Notes: generated from the sequence alone by a model not told the origin. A stretch of DNA of 12,089 bases from Anaerolineales bacterium (GCA_015489255.1 WGAD01000234.1:1-12089), one strand, 5' to 3'. Counted from the first letter of the stretch, positions 1 to 6,805 are shown. Numbers and translations are program-made.

Positions 1-159
1 ACGGAAAAACGTGACCAATGGTTCGGCTGCAAGCGGGGCAATTTCTACTACATTGACATTCGCTGGTGGCAGGTTTTCGCCTTTGTATGACCTTCTGGTG
101 AAACTGAAACGACCTTTTTTCCCGGTTCGAATTAAATTTTTCTTGTTAGGCTCATACAT
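1..159 (-). CDS. Partial gene of unknown function, N-terminal 53 residues
   Basis: An open frame runs leftwards from an ATG at 157-159 to the window edge without a stop, giving 53 residues that begin MYEPNKKNLIRTGKKGRF. A GGAG Shine-Dalgarno lies 8 bases upstream of this ATG. Another in-frame ATG at 184-186 would add nine residues but has no ribosome site, so 159 is preferred. The first ~30 residues are strongly basic (many Lys/Arg) and show no signal peptide or membrane segment. They are followed by a Pro/Ala/Val-rich stretch. I do not recognise the family and assign no function. That this is a real gene rests on the good ribosome site, a near-consensus promoter upstream on the same strand (285-314) and the uninterrupted frame. 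The rest of the gene lies outside the window. Confidence 0.6.
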   Translation of the reverse strand, partial: MYEPNKKNLIRTGKKGRFSFTRRSYKGENLPPANVNVVEIAPLAAEPLVTFFR

Positions 160-181
160 ACCGTTATCTCCAAGAACAAAT

Positions 182-218
182 TGCATGGGTCTCGCGCCAT
201 GCAGGTTGCCGCGCAACC
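182..218 (-). other. Two adjacent hairpins in the 5' leader of the leftward gene
   Basis: Between the predicted transcription start (about 278) and the leftward start codon (159) the leader RNA can form two stems side by side. One is a 6-bp stem GGTTGC/GCAACC with a 3-base loop (204-218). The other is a 7-bp stem TGCATGG/CCATGCA with an 8-base loop (182-203). A third pairing, CCCCTC (256-261) with GAGGGG (217-222), is possible but competes with the first stem by two bases. There is no U-tract after the stems, so they are not a terminator. They could be a structured regulatory leader, or the 7-bp inverted repeat could be a DNA operator. I match them to no known riboswitch class. Confidence 0.4.
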
Positions 219-284
219 CCTCGTTTTGCGGGCTGCGGTCCGGTTGTGCTGGCTGGAGGGGGCTCACTATCTGCGCTGTGTTCA

Positions 285-314
285 ATTGTAGAGATTGAGT
301 GCGGGTTTTGTCAA
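285..314 (-). promoter_or_regulatory. Sigma-70-type promoter for the leftward partial gene
   Basis: On the minus strand there is a perfect -35 TTGACA (309-314), an 18-base spacer and a -10 TACAAT (285-290, one mismatch to TATAAT). Transcription would start near 278, leaving about 119 nt of untranslated leader before the ATG at 159. It separates the leftward gene from the tRNA-Asn unit upstream, which ends in its own terminator. Confidence 0.75.
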
Positions 315-427
315 CCAGAAATTTTTGGGGCCAGTGAGAAGCGTGTCCTGGTGGGGAGATGGCACACTGTTTTGTGACGGCATGCCTTCTTGGAGAAAAA
401 ACGCCGCTGGCTTCTCAAAACCCAGGA
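315..427. other. Intergenic stretch without recognisable content
   Basis: This stretch lies between the promoter of the leftward gene and the terminator of the tRNA-Asn unit. I see no ribosome site with a credible frame, no repeat and no convincing promoter. An imperfect inverted repeat (around 393-420) is too weak to call. Confidence 0.5.
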
Positions 428-462
428 CATAAACGAAACGCCCCAAGCCAGGGCTTGAGGCG
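428..462 (-). terminator. Intrinsic terminator of the tRNA-Asn transcript
   Basis: Read leftwards, 439-462 forms a 10 to 11-bp GC-rich stem (CGCCTCAAGCC with GGCTTGGGGCG, one U-G wobble) with a very tight loop. A T-rich tail TTTCGTTTATG follows at 428-438. On the plus strand the stem contains an A-C mismatch and has no T-tract after it, so it acts only leftwards. It lies ten bases beyond the tRNA 3' end. Confidence 0.8.
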
Positions 463-471
463 TAAACAAGG

Positions 472-544
472 CTCCTCGGGCAGGACTCGAACCTGCAACC
501 TAGCGGTTAACAGCCGCCCGCTCTGCCGATTGAGCTACCGAGGA
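472..544 (-). tRNA. tRNA-Asn (anticodon GTT)
   Basis: The minus strand folds into a complete cloverleaf of 73 bases. It has a 7-bp acceptor stem TCCTCGG/CCGAGGA, a D arm GCTC-AATCGGCA-GAGC, an anticodon stem GGCGG/CCGCT with loop CTGTTAA (anticodon GTT, asparagine), a 5-base variable region AGGTT, and a T arm GCAGG-TTCGAGT-CCTGC. The discriminator base is G. The genomic sequence after it reads CCTT, so the terminal CCA is not encoded and must be added after transcription. It has its own promoter and terminator and is therefore a single-gene unit. This is a common kind of integration target, but no integrase or att repeat is seen nearby. Confidence 0.97.
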
Positions 545-555
545 ATGCGGTCGGT

Positions 556-584
556 ATTATACGGGTAAGCCGTCGGACTGTCAA
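556..584 (-). promoter_or_regulatory. Consensus sigma-70-type promoter of tRNA-Asn
   Basis: The minus strand carries TTGACA (579-584), exactly 17 bases, then TATAAT (556-561): a perfect match to the housekeeping consensus at optimal spacing. The start would be near 549, about five bases before the mature tRNA. The -35 box lies only ~40 bases upstream of the divergent glpK start codon, so the two units share a very small control region. Confidence 0.92.
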
Positions 585-613
585 GAAAAACGGTAAAATT
601 GGAAAAACTTTTC

Positions 614-620
614 GGGAGGT
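614..620 (+). promoter_or_regulatory. Shine-Dalgarno site fixing the glpK start
   Basis: GGGAGGT is followed by five bases and the ATG at 626. This strong site decides against the in-frame TTG at 599, which would add nine residues not expected in glycerol kinases. Confidence 0.85.
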
Positions 621-625
621 TCCGC

Positions 626-2122
626 ATGAAGACCTTTGTCGCCGCCATCGACCAGGGCACGACCAGCACCCGTTGCCTTCTCTTCAATCAACGTGGAGAA
701 GTGGTGTCCCTGGCGCAAAAAGAACATCGCCAGATCTACCCTCAGCCGGGGTGGGTGGAACACGATCCGCTGGAGATTTTGGACAACACCCAACAGGTGA
801 TCCGGCAGGCGTTGGCCGCAGCGGGCGTAGGCCGTGAATCGCTGGCGGCGGTGGGCATCACCAACCAGCGAGAAACGACCGTGGTGTGGGAGAAAACCAC
901 CGGACGCCCGCTCTATAACGCCATTGTCTGGCAGGATACGCGCACGGAGGCCCTTTGCCGCCAGCTGGCTGCAGAGGGCGGGCAAGATCGTTTCCGGGCA
1001 CAGACAGGGCTGCCCCTGGCAACGTATTTCTCCGGGCCCAAGATCCGCTGGCTGCTAGACCATCTGCCCGATGTTCGCCAGAAAGCGGAACACGGCGAGG
1101 TGCTTTTTGGTAATATGGACACCTGGCTGCTGTGGAACCTGAGCGGCGGTCCACAGGGCGGCGTCCACGTGACGGATGTGACCAACGCCTCCCGCACGCT
1201 TTTGATGAATTTGCACACACTGGATTGGGACGACGAGCTGCTGGCGGCCAACGGGGTGCCGCGTGCCATGTTGCCCGTCATCCGACCTTCTTCCGGGGTC
1301 TATGCCGAGGGACGGGGCGCGCTGGCAGGCGTCCCGCTGGCAGGCGACCTGGGCGATCAGCAGGCCGCGCTCTTTGGTCAGACGTGCTTTTCCCCCGGCG
1401 AAGCCAAAAACACGTATGGAACCGGTTGCTTCATGCTGCTCAACACAGGAACGACGCCGGTTGTCTCACAGGCCGGGCTGTTGACCACGGTCGCCTATCA
1501 GTTGGAAGGCGAACCGCCGGTGTATGCGCTGGAGGGGTCAATTGCCATCGCTGGCGCGCTGGTGCAATGGCTGCGCGACAACCTCGGGCTGATTGAAACT
1601 TCCGCCGACGTTGAGGCCCTGGCGCGCACAGTGGAAGATAATGGCGATGTTTACTTTGTGCCGGCCTTTAGCGGCCTGTATGCCCCTTACTGGCGCAGTG
1701 ATGCCCGTGGTGTGATCGCCGGTCTAACCCGCTATGCGAACAAAGGCCACCTGGCTCGCGCCGCCCTGGAAGCCACCGCCTACCAGACCCGTGAAGTTCT
1801 GGAGGCCATGGAAGCGGACAGCGGCGTGCGCCTGCAGGCGCTCAAAGTGGACGGCGGGATGGTGGTCAACGACCTGCTGATGCAGTTCCAGGCCGATATG
1901 CTGGATGTGCCGGTCATCCGCCCACAGGTGACGGAGACCACTGCGCTGGGCGCGGCCTACGCTGCCGGTCTGGCCGTTGGTTACTGGCGGAGCCTGGATG
2001 AGTTACAAACCAACTGGGCCGAAGACCGTCGTTGGCAGCCGCAAATGACAGCTAAGCAGCGCGCCTTGCTCTTCTCACGGTGGAAGAAAGCCGTCACGCG
2101 TACATTTGGCTGGATAGAATGA
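626..2122 (+). CDS. glpK: Glycerol kinase
   Basis: ATP-dependent cytoplasmic kinase making sn-glycerol-3-phosphate from glycerol, the entry step of glycerol use. The 498-residue product has the normal family length and the two-domain FGGY carbohydrate kinase layout. An N-terminal phosphate-binding loop DQGTTSTR (9-16) is present. The glycerol-binding residues correspond to the E. coli Arg83, Glu84, Tyr135 and Asp245 known from memory: NQRET with R82/E83, YFSGPK with Y134, and [10 protein letters not shown] with D244. The family signature [13 protein letters not shown] and the C-terminal [12 protein letters not shown] block are intact. The histidine-containing segment phosphorylated by HPr in some Firmicutes enzymes is not evident before D244, so that type of PTS control is not suggested. 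The start is set by the GGGAGGT site. A -10-like TAAAAT (594-599) lies upstream but lacks a -35 partner. Next gene: glpD, 229 bases on. Confidence 0.96.
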   Translation: MKTFVAAIDQGTTSTRCLLFNQRGEVVSLAQKEHRQIYPQPGWVEHDPLEILDNTQQVIRQALAAAGVGRESLAAVGITNQRETTVVWEKTTGRPLYNAIVWQDTRTEALCRQLAAEGGQDRFRAQTGLPLATYFSGPKIRWLLDHLPDVRQKAEHGEVLFGNMDTWLLWNLSGGPQGGVHVTDVTNASRTLLMNLHTLDWDDELLAANGVPRAMLPVIRPSSGVYAEGRGALAGVPLAGDLGDQQAALFGQTCFSPGEAKNTYGTGCFMLLNTGTTPVVSQAGLLTTVAYQLEGEPPVYALEGSIAIAGALVQWLRDNLGLIETSADVEALARTVEDNGDVYFVPAFSGLYAPYWRSDARGVIAGLTRYANKGHLARAALEATAYQTREVLEAMEADSGVRLQALKVDGGMVVNDLLMQFQADMLDVPVIRPQVTETTALGAAYAAGLAVGYWRSLDELQTNWAEDRRWQPQMTAKQRALLFSRWKKAVTRTFGWIE

Positions 2123-2355
2123 ACTTGTTGACGCACCTCGCAAAGGGGGGGAGCAGCGCTGGAAACGGATGGACGGTTTGCCGCCCGCAGCCACAGTACA
2201 CCGGGGAAAACGCTGCGTTTTTCGTTCCCCCGGGTGACAAGCGGGACGCTCTGCATTTGCTGCTTTCTGCATCCTTGGCCTGCATCCACGGCGGATCGAG
2301 GGCGCTACCTTCTCGCCGTGTTACGGTACAATCAGATTGGAGGAACGACCGATGA
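2119..2355 (+). CDS. Doubtful 78-residue frame bridging glpK and glpD
   Basis: This open frame fills the glpK-glpD spacer. Its ATG overlaps the glpK stop as ATGA (2119-2122), and its TGA overlaps the glpD start as ATGA (2352-2355). That arrangement is what translational coupling would look like. Against it, there is only a weak GGA upstream of the ATG, the composition looks random (scattered Cys, Trp, Pro and Arg), and no domain, signal peptide or membrane segment is recognisable. The same bases also hold a hairpin and a -10-like box, which fits plain intergenic DNA better. I list it because of the unusual double overlap. It is more likely not a gene. Confidence 0.18.
   Translation: MNLLTHLAKGGSSAGNGWTVCRPQPQYTGENAAFFVPPGDKRDALHLLLSASLACIHGGSRALPSRRVTVQSDWRNDR
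2123..2351 (+). other. glpK-glpD spacer with a candidate hairpin and -10 box
   Basis: The 229-base spacer contains an imperfect stem-loop. AAAACG/CGTTTT with loop CTG (2207-2221) is flanked by CCGGGG (2201-2206) and CCCCGG (2228-2233), with an asymmetric bulge of six bases. It has no downstream T-tract, so it is at best a weak terminator or a processing structure. A TACAAT box at 2327-2332 resembles a -10 element, but I find no -35 at 16-18 bases. It sits only 20 bases before the glpD start, so any transcript from it would have a very short leader. Whether glpD is driven from here or by read-through from glpK is open. Confidence 0.35.
2339..2343 (+). promoter_or_regulatory. Shine-Dalgarno site fixing the glpD start
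   Basis: GGAGG is followed by eight bases and the ATG at 2352. This favours that ATG over the in-frame TTG at 2337, which would lie on top of the site itself. Confidence 0.85.
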
Positions 2356-4031
2356 GGCGAGAAGGTATTTTGCAACGATTGGAAGCCTCCCCTCAGGTAG
2401 ATGTGCTCATTCTGGGCGGAGGCATCAACGGCATTGGCGCATTTCGCGACCTGGCGCTGAACGGTGTGCGCGTTGTGCTGATAGACCGCGCCGATTTCAT
2501 GGCCGGCGCCTCGGCGGCTTCTTCGCACATGGCGCACGGCGGCATCCGCTACCTGGAAAACGGCGAATTCCGCCTGGTGCGCGAAGCTGTCCGCGAGCGC
2601 AACCGGCTGATCGCCCTGGCCCCGCACCTGGTGCGTCCTTTGCCGACGGCCATCCCGATCTTCAAAATCTTTAGCGGAATACTGAATGCGCCACTCAAAT
2701 TTTTCAACCTGCTGGATCGGCCGGCTGAACGCGGCGCCCTGGTGATTAAACTGGGCCTGCTGCTCTACGATGCCTACACCGGGCGGCGCGGACGCGCGGT
2801 GCCGCGGCACCGCTTCCTGGGGCGGCGCGCCGCACGCAAACATTGGCCGCACCTGCACCCAGAGGTTCGCTTTGTTGCCACCTATTACGATGGCCTCATT
2901 CGTGAACCGGAACGCTTCGGCCAGGAACTCATCGCCCAGGCCGAAGCAGCCAACCCGGAAGCCTGGGCCCTGAATTACGTTCGCCTGTTGCGAATAGAAG
3001 AAGGCAAAGTGTACCTGCGCGATGAGGAGGCCAACCACACTTTTCACCTGCGCCCGCAAGTGATCTTGAACGCCGCCGGCCCCTGGATCGATGCGGTCAA
3101 CCGTCAACTGGGGCTGGAAACACGCTACATTGGCGGCACAAAAGGTTCCCACCTGGTGCTCGATCACCCGGAGTTGCTGGCTGCCGTCGGCGGGCATGAG
3201 TTTTTCTTTGAAAACGACGATGGCCGCATTGTGCTGGCGCTGCCCTGGTTCGATCGCGTGATCGTGGGCACCTCTGATCTGCCCATTGACGATCCGGATG
3301 CAGCCCGATGCACCGAGGAGGAAGTGGAGTACTTTCTGGGCATGTTGCGGCGCATCTTCCCCGATATCCGGGTTGGGCGTGAACACATCGTTTTCCGCTA
3401 TTCGGGCGTGCGGCCGCTGGCGTATCAAGAAGCAAAGACAACCGGCCAGATCACGCGCGATCACAGCATTCGAGAGAATCGTCTGGGTGAGATGACGGTG
3501 TATTCGCTGGTCGGCGGGAAATGGACCTCCTTCCGCGCTTTTTCCGCCCAGGTGACCGATCGCGTCCTGGCCGATTTGGGGCGCAAGCGCCAGGCATCCA
3601 CGGAAACCCTACCCGTCGGAGGCGGCTGCAACTACCCGCAAGATGCAGCACAGCGCGCTTGCTTCCTGGCGCAAGTGCACGAGCTCAGCGGCTTGCCGTT
3701 AGAACGCCTGGAGACGCTTTTTGAGCGCTATGGCACAGCCGTGCTTCCGTTGGCTTTATCTCTTGCAGATGGCGAAGACCCCTTGTCCACCTTGCCCGCT
3801 TTCTCGCGGCAGGAGATCGCCTGGCTGGTGCAACGCGAAAAGGTCGTCCACCTGGACGATTTCGTCTTAAGGCGCTCATCCCTGGCAATGCGCGGATTGT
3901 TGACGCGGGCTGCCGTGGCCGAACTGGCGGAAACGGTGGGCGATGCCTTGCGCTGGCATGCTCCCCGACGCCAGGCCGAGGCCGGGCGCCTGATTGAATT
4001 GTTACAGCAACGACATGGAGTGACGTGGTGA
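2352..4031 (+). CDS. glpD: FAD-dependent glycerol-3-phosphate dehydrogenase (aerobic type)
   Basis: Membrane-associated flavoenzyme oxidising sn-glycerol-3-phosphate to dihydroxyacetone phosphate and passing electrons to quinone (EC 1.1.5.3). The 559-residue length fits the family. In order: a Rossmann FAD site GGGINGIG (22-29) ending in acidic D45; the flavin-contact segment GASAASSHMAHGGIRYLE (52-69); VGTSDLP (T307 region); GVRPL with R354, equivalent to the substrate Arg of the family; GGKWTSFR (388-395) binding FAD; and a helical C-terminal domain from about residue 400 (with the DDFVLRRSSLAMRG segment) typical of GlpD. There is no transmembrane helix, as expected for a monotopic protein. 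It acts directly after GlpK in the pathway. Its stop codon TGA overlaps the GTG start of the following glycosyltransferase, which ties it physically to the glycan genes. Confidence in the family is high. The electron acceptor is inferred from the family. Confidence 0.95.
   Translation: MRREGILQRLEASPQVDVLILGGGINGIGAFRDLALNGVRVVLIDRADFMAGASAASSHMAHGGIRYLENGEFRLVREAVRERNRLIALAPHLVRPLPTAIPIFKIFSGILNAPLKFFNLLDRPAERGALVIKLGLLLYDAYTGRRGRAVPRHRFLGRRAARKHWPHLHPEVRFVATYYDGLIREPERFGQELIAQAEAANPEAWALNYVRLLRIEEGKVYLRDEEANHTFHLRPQVILNAAGPWIDAVNRQLGLETRYIGGTKGSHLVLDHPELLAAVGGHEFFFENDDGRIVLALPWFDRVIVGTSDLPIDDPDAARCTEEEVEYFLGMLRRIFPDIRVGREHIVFRYSGVRPLAYQEAKTTGQITRDHSIRENRLGEMTVYSLVGGKWTSFRAFSAQVTDRVLADLGRKRQASTETLPVGGGCNYPQDAAQRACFLAQVHELSGLPLERLETLFERYGTAVLPLALSLADGEDPLSTLPAFSRQEIAWLVQREKVVHLDDFVLRRSSLAMRGLLTRAAVAELAETVGDALRWHAPRRQAEAGRLIELLQQRHGVTW
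4017..4020 (+). promoter_or_regulatory. Shine-Dalgarno site of the family 2 glycosyltransferase, inside glpD
   Basis: GGAG lies within the last codons of glpD. Two consecutive GTG codons (4025 and 4028) could start the next gene. The spacing is 4 bases to the first and 7 to the second, and the second forms a GTGA overlap with the glpD stop, so 4028 is preferred. Confidence 0.6.
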
Positions 4032-4957
4032 ATTGTTCTGTTGTCATTCCGGTTTATCGTAGCGCAGCCATTTTGCCTACTTTGCTGGAAAGACTGGCGG
4101 CCACCCTGCCGCAATGGTGCGAGGATTTTGAGGTGATTCTGGTCAACGATGGCAGCCCCGATGACAGCTGGCAAGTGATCGAAGATTTGCTGCCTCGGTA
4201 TCCCTTTCTTGTTGCCGTCAACTTGATGCGCAACTATGGACAACACAACGCCTTGTTGCAAGGGATTCGGCAAGCGCAGTATGACACCATCGTTACAATG
4301 GATGATGACATGCAGCATCCGCCGGAAGAGATAGGGCGTTTATTGTCCGTTTTGCAAGAGGGATACGACGTCGTCTATGGGCTGCCGCGAGAAGACCGGC
4401 ATTCCTGGTGGCGGCGTTGGACTTCGCGCGCGGCCAAAGCGATCATGGCGCGCACGCTGGGCGTTCCCAACGTGCGCCACATCAGCGCTTTTCGAGCTTT
4501 CCGCACCAGCTTGCGGCGGGCTTTTGCTGGTTATGAGAGCGCCTTCGTTTCGATTGATGTGCTGCTGACCTGGGGGACGACCCGTTTCGGGCATGTGTAT
4601 GTGCGGCACAACGAACGGCAGGAGGGCGAGTCGAATTACAATTTTCGCAAATTGTTACGGCATACCTTCAACATGGTGACTGGATTCAGCACCTTGCCCC
4701 TGCAAATGGCCTCCGCCCTGGGTTTTCTCCTGACCTTATTCGGGCTTTCCATTCTGGTGTATGTGCTGGGGCGTTATCTGCTCTATGGCAGCCCGGTCCC
4801 TGGATTTTCCTTCTTGTCGTCCATTATTTCTATTTTCTCCGGAGCGCAGTTATTTGTCATGGGGATTTTTGGCGAATATATGGCGCGCATGTATTTTCGT
4901 ACCCTGGGACGTCCGTCGAGCGTGGTGCGAGAGGTGCGGAAGCAAGATGACGTTTAA
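4028..4957 (+). CDS. Polyprenyl-phosphate-type family 2 glycosyltransferase
   Basis: Membrane-anchored GT-A glycosyltransferase, 309 residues. It most resembles the DPM1/GtrB/ArnC group that moves a sugar from a nucleotide donor onto undecaprenyl or another polyprenyl phosphate at the cytoplasmic face. Visible: N-terminal VVIPVYRS (5-12), nucleotide contact VNDGSPDD (39-46), metal-binding DDDMQHP (92-98), and the RQEGESNYNFRKL motif (197-209) typical of this subgroup. Two C-terminal membrane segments follow at roughly 227-249 and 262-290, with a conserved FGEYMARMYF ending. It starts with GTG, overlapping the glpD stop by three bases, and its 3' end overlaps the acetyltransferase gene by 11 bases. 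Its sugar is not readable from sequence. Given the neighbours, dTDP-Fuc4NAc is a plausible donor. It is not a WecF-type (family 56) Fuc4NAc transferase. Confidence 0.88.
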   Translation: MNCSVVIPVYRSAAILPTLLERLAATLPQWCEDFEVILVNDGSPDDSWQVIEDLLPRYPFLVAVNLMRNYGQHNALLQGIRQAQYDTIVTMDDDMQHPPEEIGRLLSVLQEGYDVVYGLPREDRHSWWRRWTSRAAKAIMARTLGVPNVRHISAFRAFRTSLRRAFAGYESAFVSIDVLLTWGTTRFGHVYVRHNERQEGESNYNFRKLLRHTFNMVTGFSTLPLQMASALGFLLTLFGLSILVYVLGRYLLYGSPVPGFSFLSSIISIFSGAQLFVMGIFGEYMARMYFRTLGRPSSVVREVRKQDDV

Positions 4958-5678
4958 CGTGCGCCTTTCAACGTTAGACAGCGACCGTTTCGGCGTGGTT
5001 AGCGCCCGGGCGGAGGGAGTGCGAGCGGAAGATCTGCCGGCCCTACTGGCCTTTTGTGATGCCCACAAGGTGGAGTTTTTGATTGCACGTTGCCCGGCGG
5101 AAGATTTGCAGGCCGTCCATGCGCTCGAAGAGCAGAGTTTTTTGCTGATGGATACCCTGGTGTGGTATGAACGTGGGCTGACGGCTGACGATCGGCAGCG
5201 GGACCCGAACATTCGCCTGGCGGATGCCCGTGACGTCGCGCTGCTGCGCGAACTGGCTCGAGAAGCCTTTGCTGGCTATCGTGGGCATTATCATGCGGAC
5301 CCACGTCTGCCTGTGGCCGTTTGCGATGCCTTGTATGTGGATTGGGCAGTGCGTTCACTACAGCCTCCGGTGGCGGATGGGATGTTGATAGCTGAATGGC
5401 ACGGTGAACTGGTGGGGTTTGCTGCGCTGAAACAAATCGACTCAGAGACGGTGGATTTGCGTTTGTATGGCGTCTCGCCAGGCAACCAGGGAAAAGGCTG
5501 GGGAGGCCGCCTTGTGCGTGGCGCTTGCAACTGGGCTGTGCGCCGCGGCGCACAACGGCTGGTGACCAGCACACAGATTGTGAACTGGCGTTCACAGCGC
5601 GTCTGGATGCGGCAAGGCTTTCGCATTTGGACGGCAGAATATACGTTTCATAAATGGTTCGACGAGGTTGAAAAATGA
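4947..5678 (+). CDS. wecD: WecD-like dTDP-4-amino-sugar N-acetyltransferase (GNAT)
   Basis: Predicted to acetylate the 4-amino group of dTDP-4-amino-4,6-dideoxy-galactose with acetyl-CoA, giving dTDP-Fuc4NAc. Product 243 residues. The N-terminal part opens with LDSDRFG (10-16), reminiscent of the WecD/RffC opening. The C-terminal GNAT domain begins near residue 90 and carries the acetyl-CoA loop SPGNQGKGWGG (177-187), then TSTQIVN (207-213) and a final GFRIWTAEYTFHKW segment, all in the order seen in WecD. The Tyr that acts as general acid in E. coli WecD (Tyr208, from memory) appears to be replaced by Trp220 in SQRVWMRQGF. The start is the ATG overlapping the end of the glycosyltransferase gene, because upstream starts would run deep into it. 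Its stop overlaps the wecE start (ATGA). The substrate assignment rests mainly on the neighbours. Another GNAT acting on a related dTDP-amino sugar is the alternative. Confidence 0.8.
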   Translation: MTFNVRLSTLDSDRFGVVSARAEGVRAEDLPALLAFCDAHKVEFLIARCPAEDLQAVHALEEQSFLLMDTLVWYERGLTADDRQRDPNIRLADARDVALLRELAREAFAGYRGHYHADPRLPVAVCDALYVDWAVRSLQPPVADGMLIAEWHGELVGFAALKQIDSETVDLRLYGVSPGNQGKGWGGRLVRGACNWAVRRGAQRLVTSTQIVNWRSQRVWMRQGFRIWTAEYTFHKWFDEVEK

Positions 5679-6805
5679 AAATACCATTCAATCGCCCGGT
5701 GGCTGTGGGCCCAGAATTTGCCTACATGCAGCAGGCATTGCAAACTGGCAAGATCTCTGGAGATGGCATGTTTACCCAACGCTGCCACTCCCTGCTGGAA
5801 GAGGAGCTGGGGGTTCCCCGGGCGCTGTTGACGAGCTCTTGCACGCACGCCCTGGAAATGAGCGCCATTTTATTGGACATTCAGCCTGGCGATGAAGTAA
5901 TTATCCCTTCATTCACGTTTGTCTCCACGGTCAACGCTTTTGTGCTGCGCGGTGCGCGCCCGGTGTTCATTGATGTACGCCCGGATACGCTCAATCTGGA
6001 TGAAAACTTGCTGGCTGAAAAAATCACCCCGCGCACACGAGCGATTGTGCCGGTGCACTATGCCGGAATTGCCTGCGAAATGGATGCTATTATGGAAATT
6101 GCTGCGGCGCACGGTGTCGCCGTGGTGGAAGATAACGCGCACGGTTTGTTTGGCCGTTACAAAGGGCGTTACCTGGGCACTTTTGGCGTCATGGCGACCC
6201 AAAGTTTTCATGAAACGAAGAATTTTATGATGGGCGAAGGCGGCGCCTTGCTTATTAATGACCCCGCGCTGATAGAGCGGGCCGAGATCGTCCGCGAGAA
6301 GGGAACCAATCGTGCCCGGTTTTTTCGCGGGCAGGTCGATAAATATACCTGGGTGGATATTGGCTCGTCGTATTTGCCATCGGACATGCTGGCTGCTTTT
6401 TTGCTGGCGCAGCTAGAGGCGCGGGAACGCATTCAGCAACACCGGCAACGCATCTGGCTGCGGTATCATGAGCAACTGCGCGCTTGGGCCGAGAAAAATG
6501 ATGTGCGGCAGCCGCACATTCCGCCAGAGGTTGAACCGGCCTGGCATTTGTATTATTTGTTGTTACCCAGCCTGGATGCACGGCAGCGGTTTATTGCGCA
6601 CATGGCCGCGCACGATATTAAAACGGTCTTTCATTACCTGCCGCTGCATCTTTCAGATATGGGGCGGCGGTTTGGCGGCCAGGTAGGAGATTGTCCGGTG
6701 ACGGAAGACGTGAGCGATCGCCTGGTCCGTTTGCCCCTGTACAACGATCTGGACGAGGCAGCGTTACAAATAATTTTGAATGCAGTGGAGGCTTTTTCCG
6801 TATGA
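5675..6805 (+). CDS. wecE: dTDP-4-dehydro-6-deoxy-D-glucose 4-aminotransferase
   Basis: PLP-dependent sugar aminotransferase of the DegT/DnrJ/EryC1 family (fold type I). It transfers an amino group, in the known enzyme from glutamate, to C4 of dTDP-4-keto-6-deoxyglucose, giving dTDP-4-amino-4,6-dideoxy-galactose (EC 2.6.1.59). At 376 residues it matches E. coli WecE in length and, as recalled, over long blocks: [12 protein letters not shown] (26-37), [15 protein letters not shown] (80-94), [13 protein letters not shown] (125-137), [18 protein letters not shown] and [13 protein letters not shown] residues are D153 (VVEDNAH) and Schiff-base lysine K182 (SFHETKN). This resemblance is specific enough to separate it from 3-aminotransferases such as FdtB or QdtB. 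The GAGG site seven bases before ATG 5675 sets the start. It overlaps both wecD and rmlB by ATGA junctions. One oddity is N154 where WecE has Ala after the catalytic Asp. Confidence 0.93.
   Translation: MKIPFNRPVAVGPEFAYMQQALQTGKISGDGMFTQRCHSLLEEELGVPRALLTSSCTHALEMSAILLDIQPGDEVIIPSFTFVSTVNAFVLRGARPVFIDVRPDTLNLDENLLAEKITPRTRAIVPVHYAGIACEMDAIMEIAAAHGVAVVEDNAHGLFGRYKGRYLGTFGVMATQSFHETKNFMMGEGGALLINDPALIERAEIVREKGTNRARFFRGQVDKYTWVDIGSSYLPSDMLAAFLLAQLEARERIQQHRQRIWLRYHEQLRAWAEKNDVRQPHIPPEVEPAWHLYYLLLPSLDARQRFIAHMAAHDIKTVFHYLPLHLSDMGRRFGGQVGDCPVTEDVSDRLVRLPLYNDLDEAALQIILNAVEAFSV

Noticed and set aside
11..298. A 95-codon plus-strand frame at the left end
   Set aside because: It runs against the leftward gene, its leader hairpins and promoter, has no ribosome site, and its product looks random.
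472..544. tRNA-Asn as the attachment site of an integrated element
   Set aside because: No integrase gene, no second copy of the tRNA 3' end and no change in gene style is seen next to it within the window.
359..568. A 69-codon plus-strand frame across the terminator and tRNA-Asn
   Set aside because: It overlaps a clear tRNA gene on the other strand, and its apparent protein is only the translated complement of that tRNA.
594..599. TAAAAT as a glpK -10 box
   Set aside because: No sequence resembling TTGACA occurs 16-18 bases upstream, so it is not listed as a promoter on its own.
599..625. An upstream TTG start for glpK
   Set aside because: The GGGAGGT site is placed correctly for ATG 626 and would lie inside the longer version. 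The shorter start gives the normal N-terminus of glycerol kinases.
2094..3464. A 456-codon open frame on the minus strand opposite glpD and the end of glpK
   Set aside because: It lies antisense to a gene with full glpD motifs. Long antisense frames are common in GC-rich genes with biased third positions, and its predicted protein has no recognisable domain.
4761..4946. A longer version of the acetyltransferase gene starting far inside the glycosyltransferase gene
   Set aside because: The extra residues are an out-of-frame reading of the membrane segments of the glycosyltransferase. The ATG at 4947 gives a WecD-like N-terminus.
6691..6801. A longer N-terminus for RmlB starting inside wecE
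   Set aside because: RmlB proteins begin directly before the [10 protein letters not shown] motif, and ATG 6802 has its own GGAGG site.
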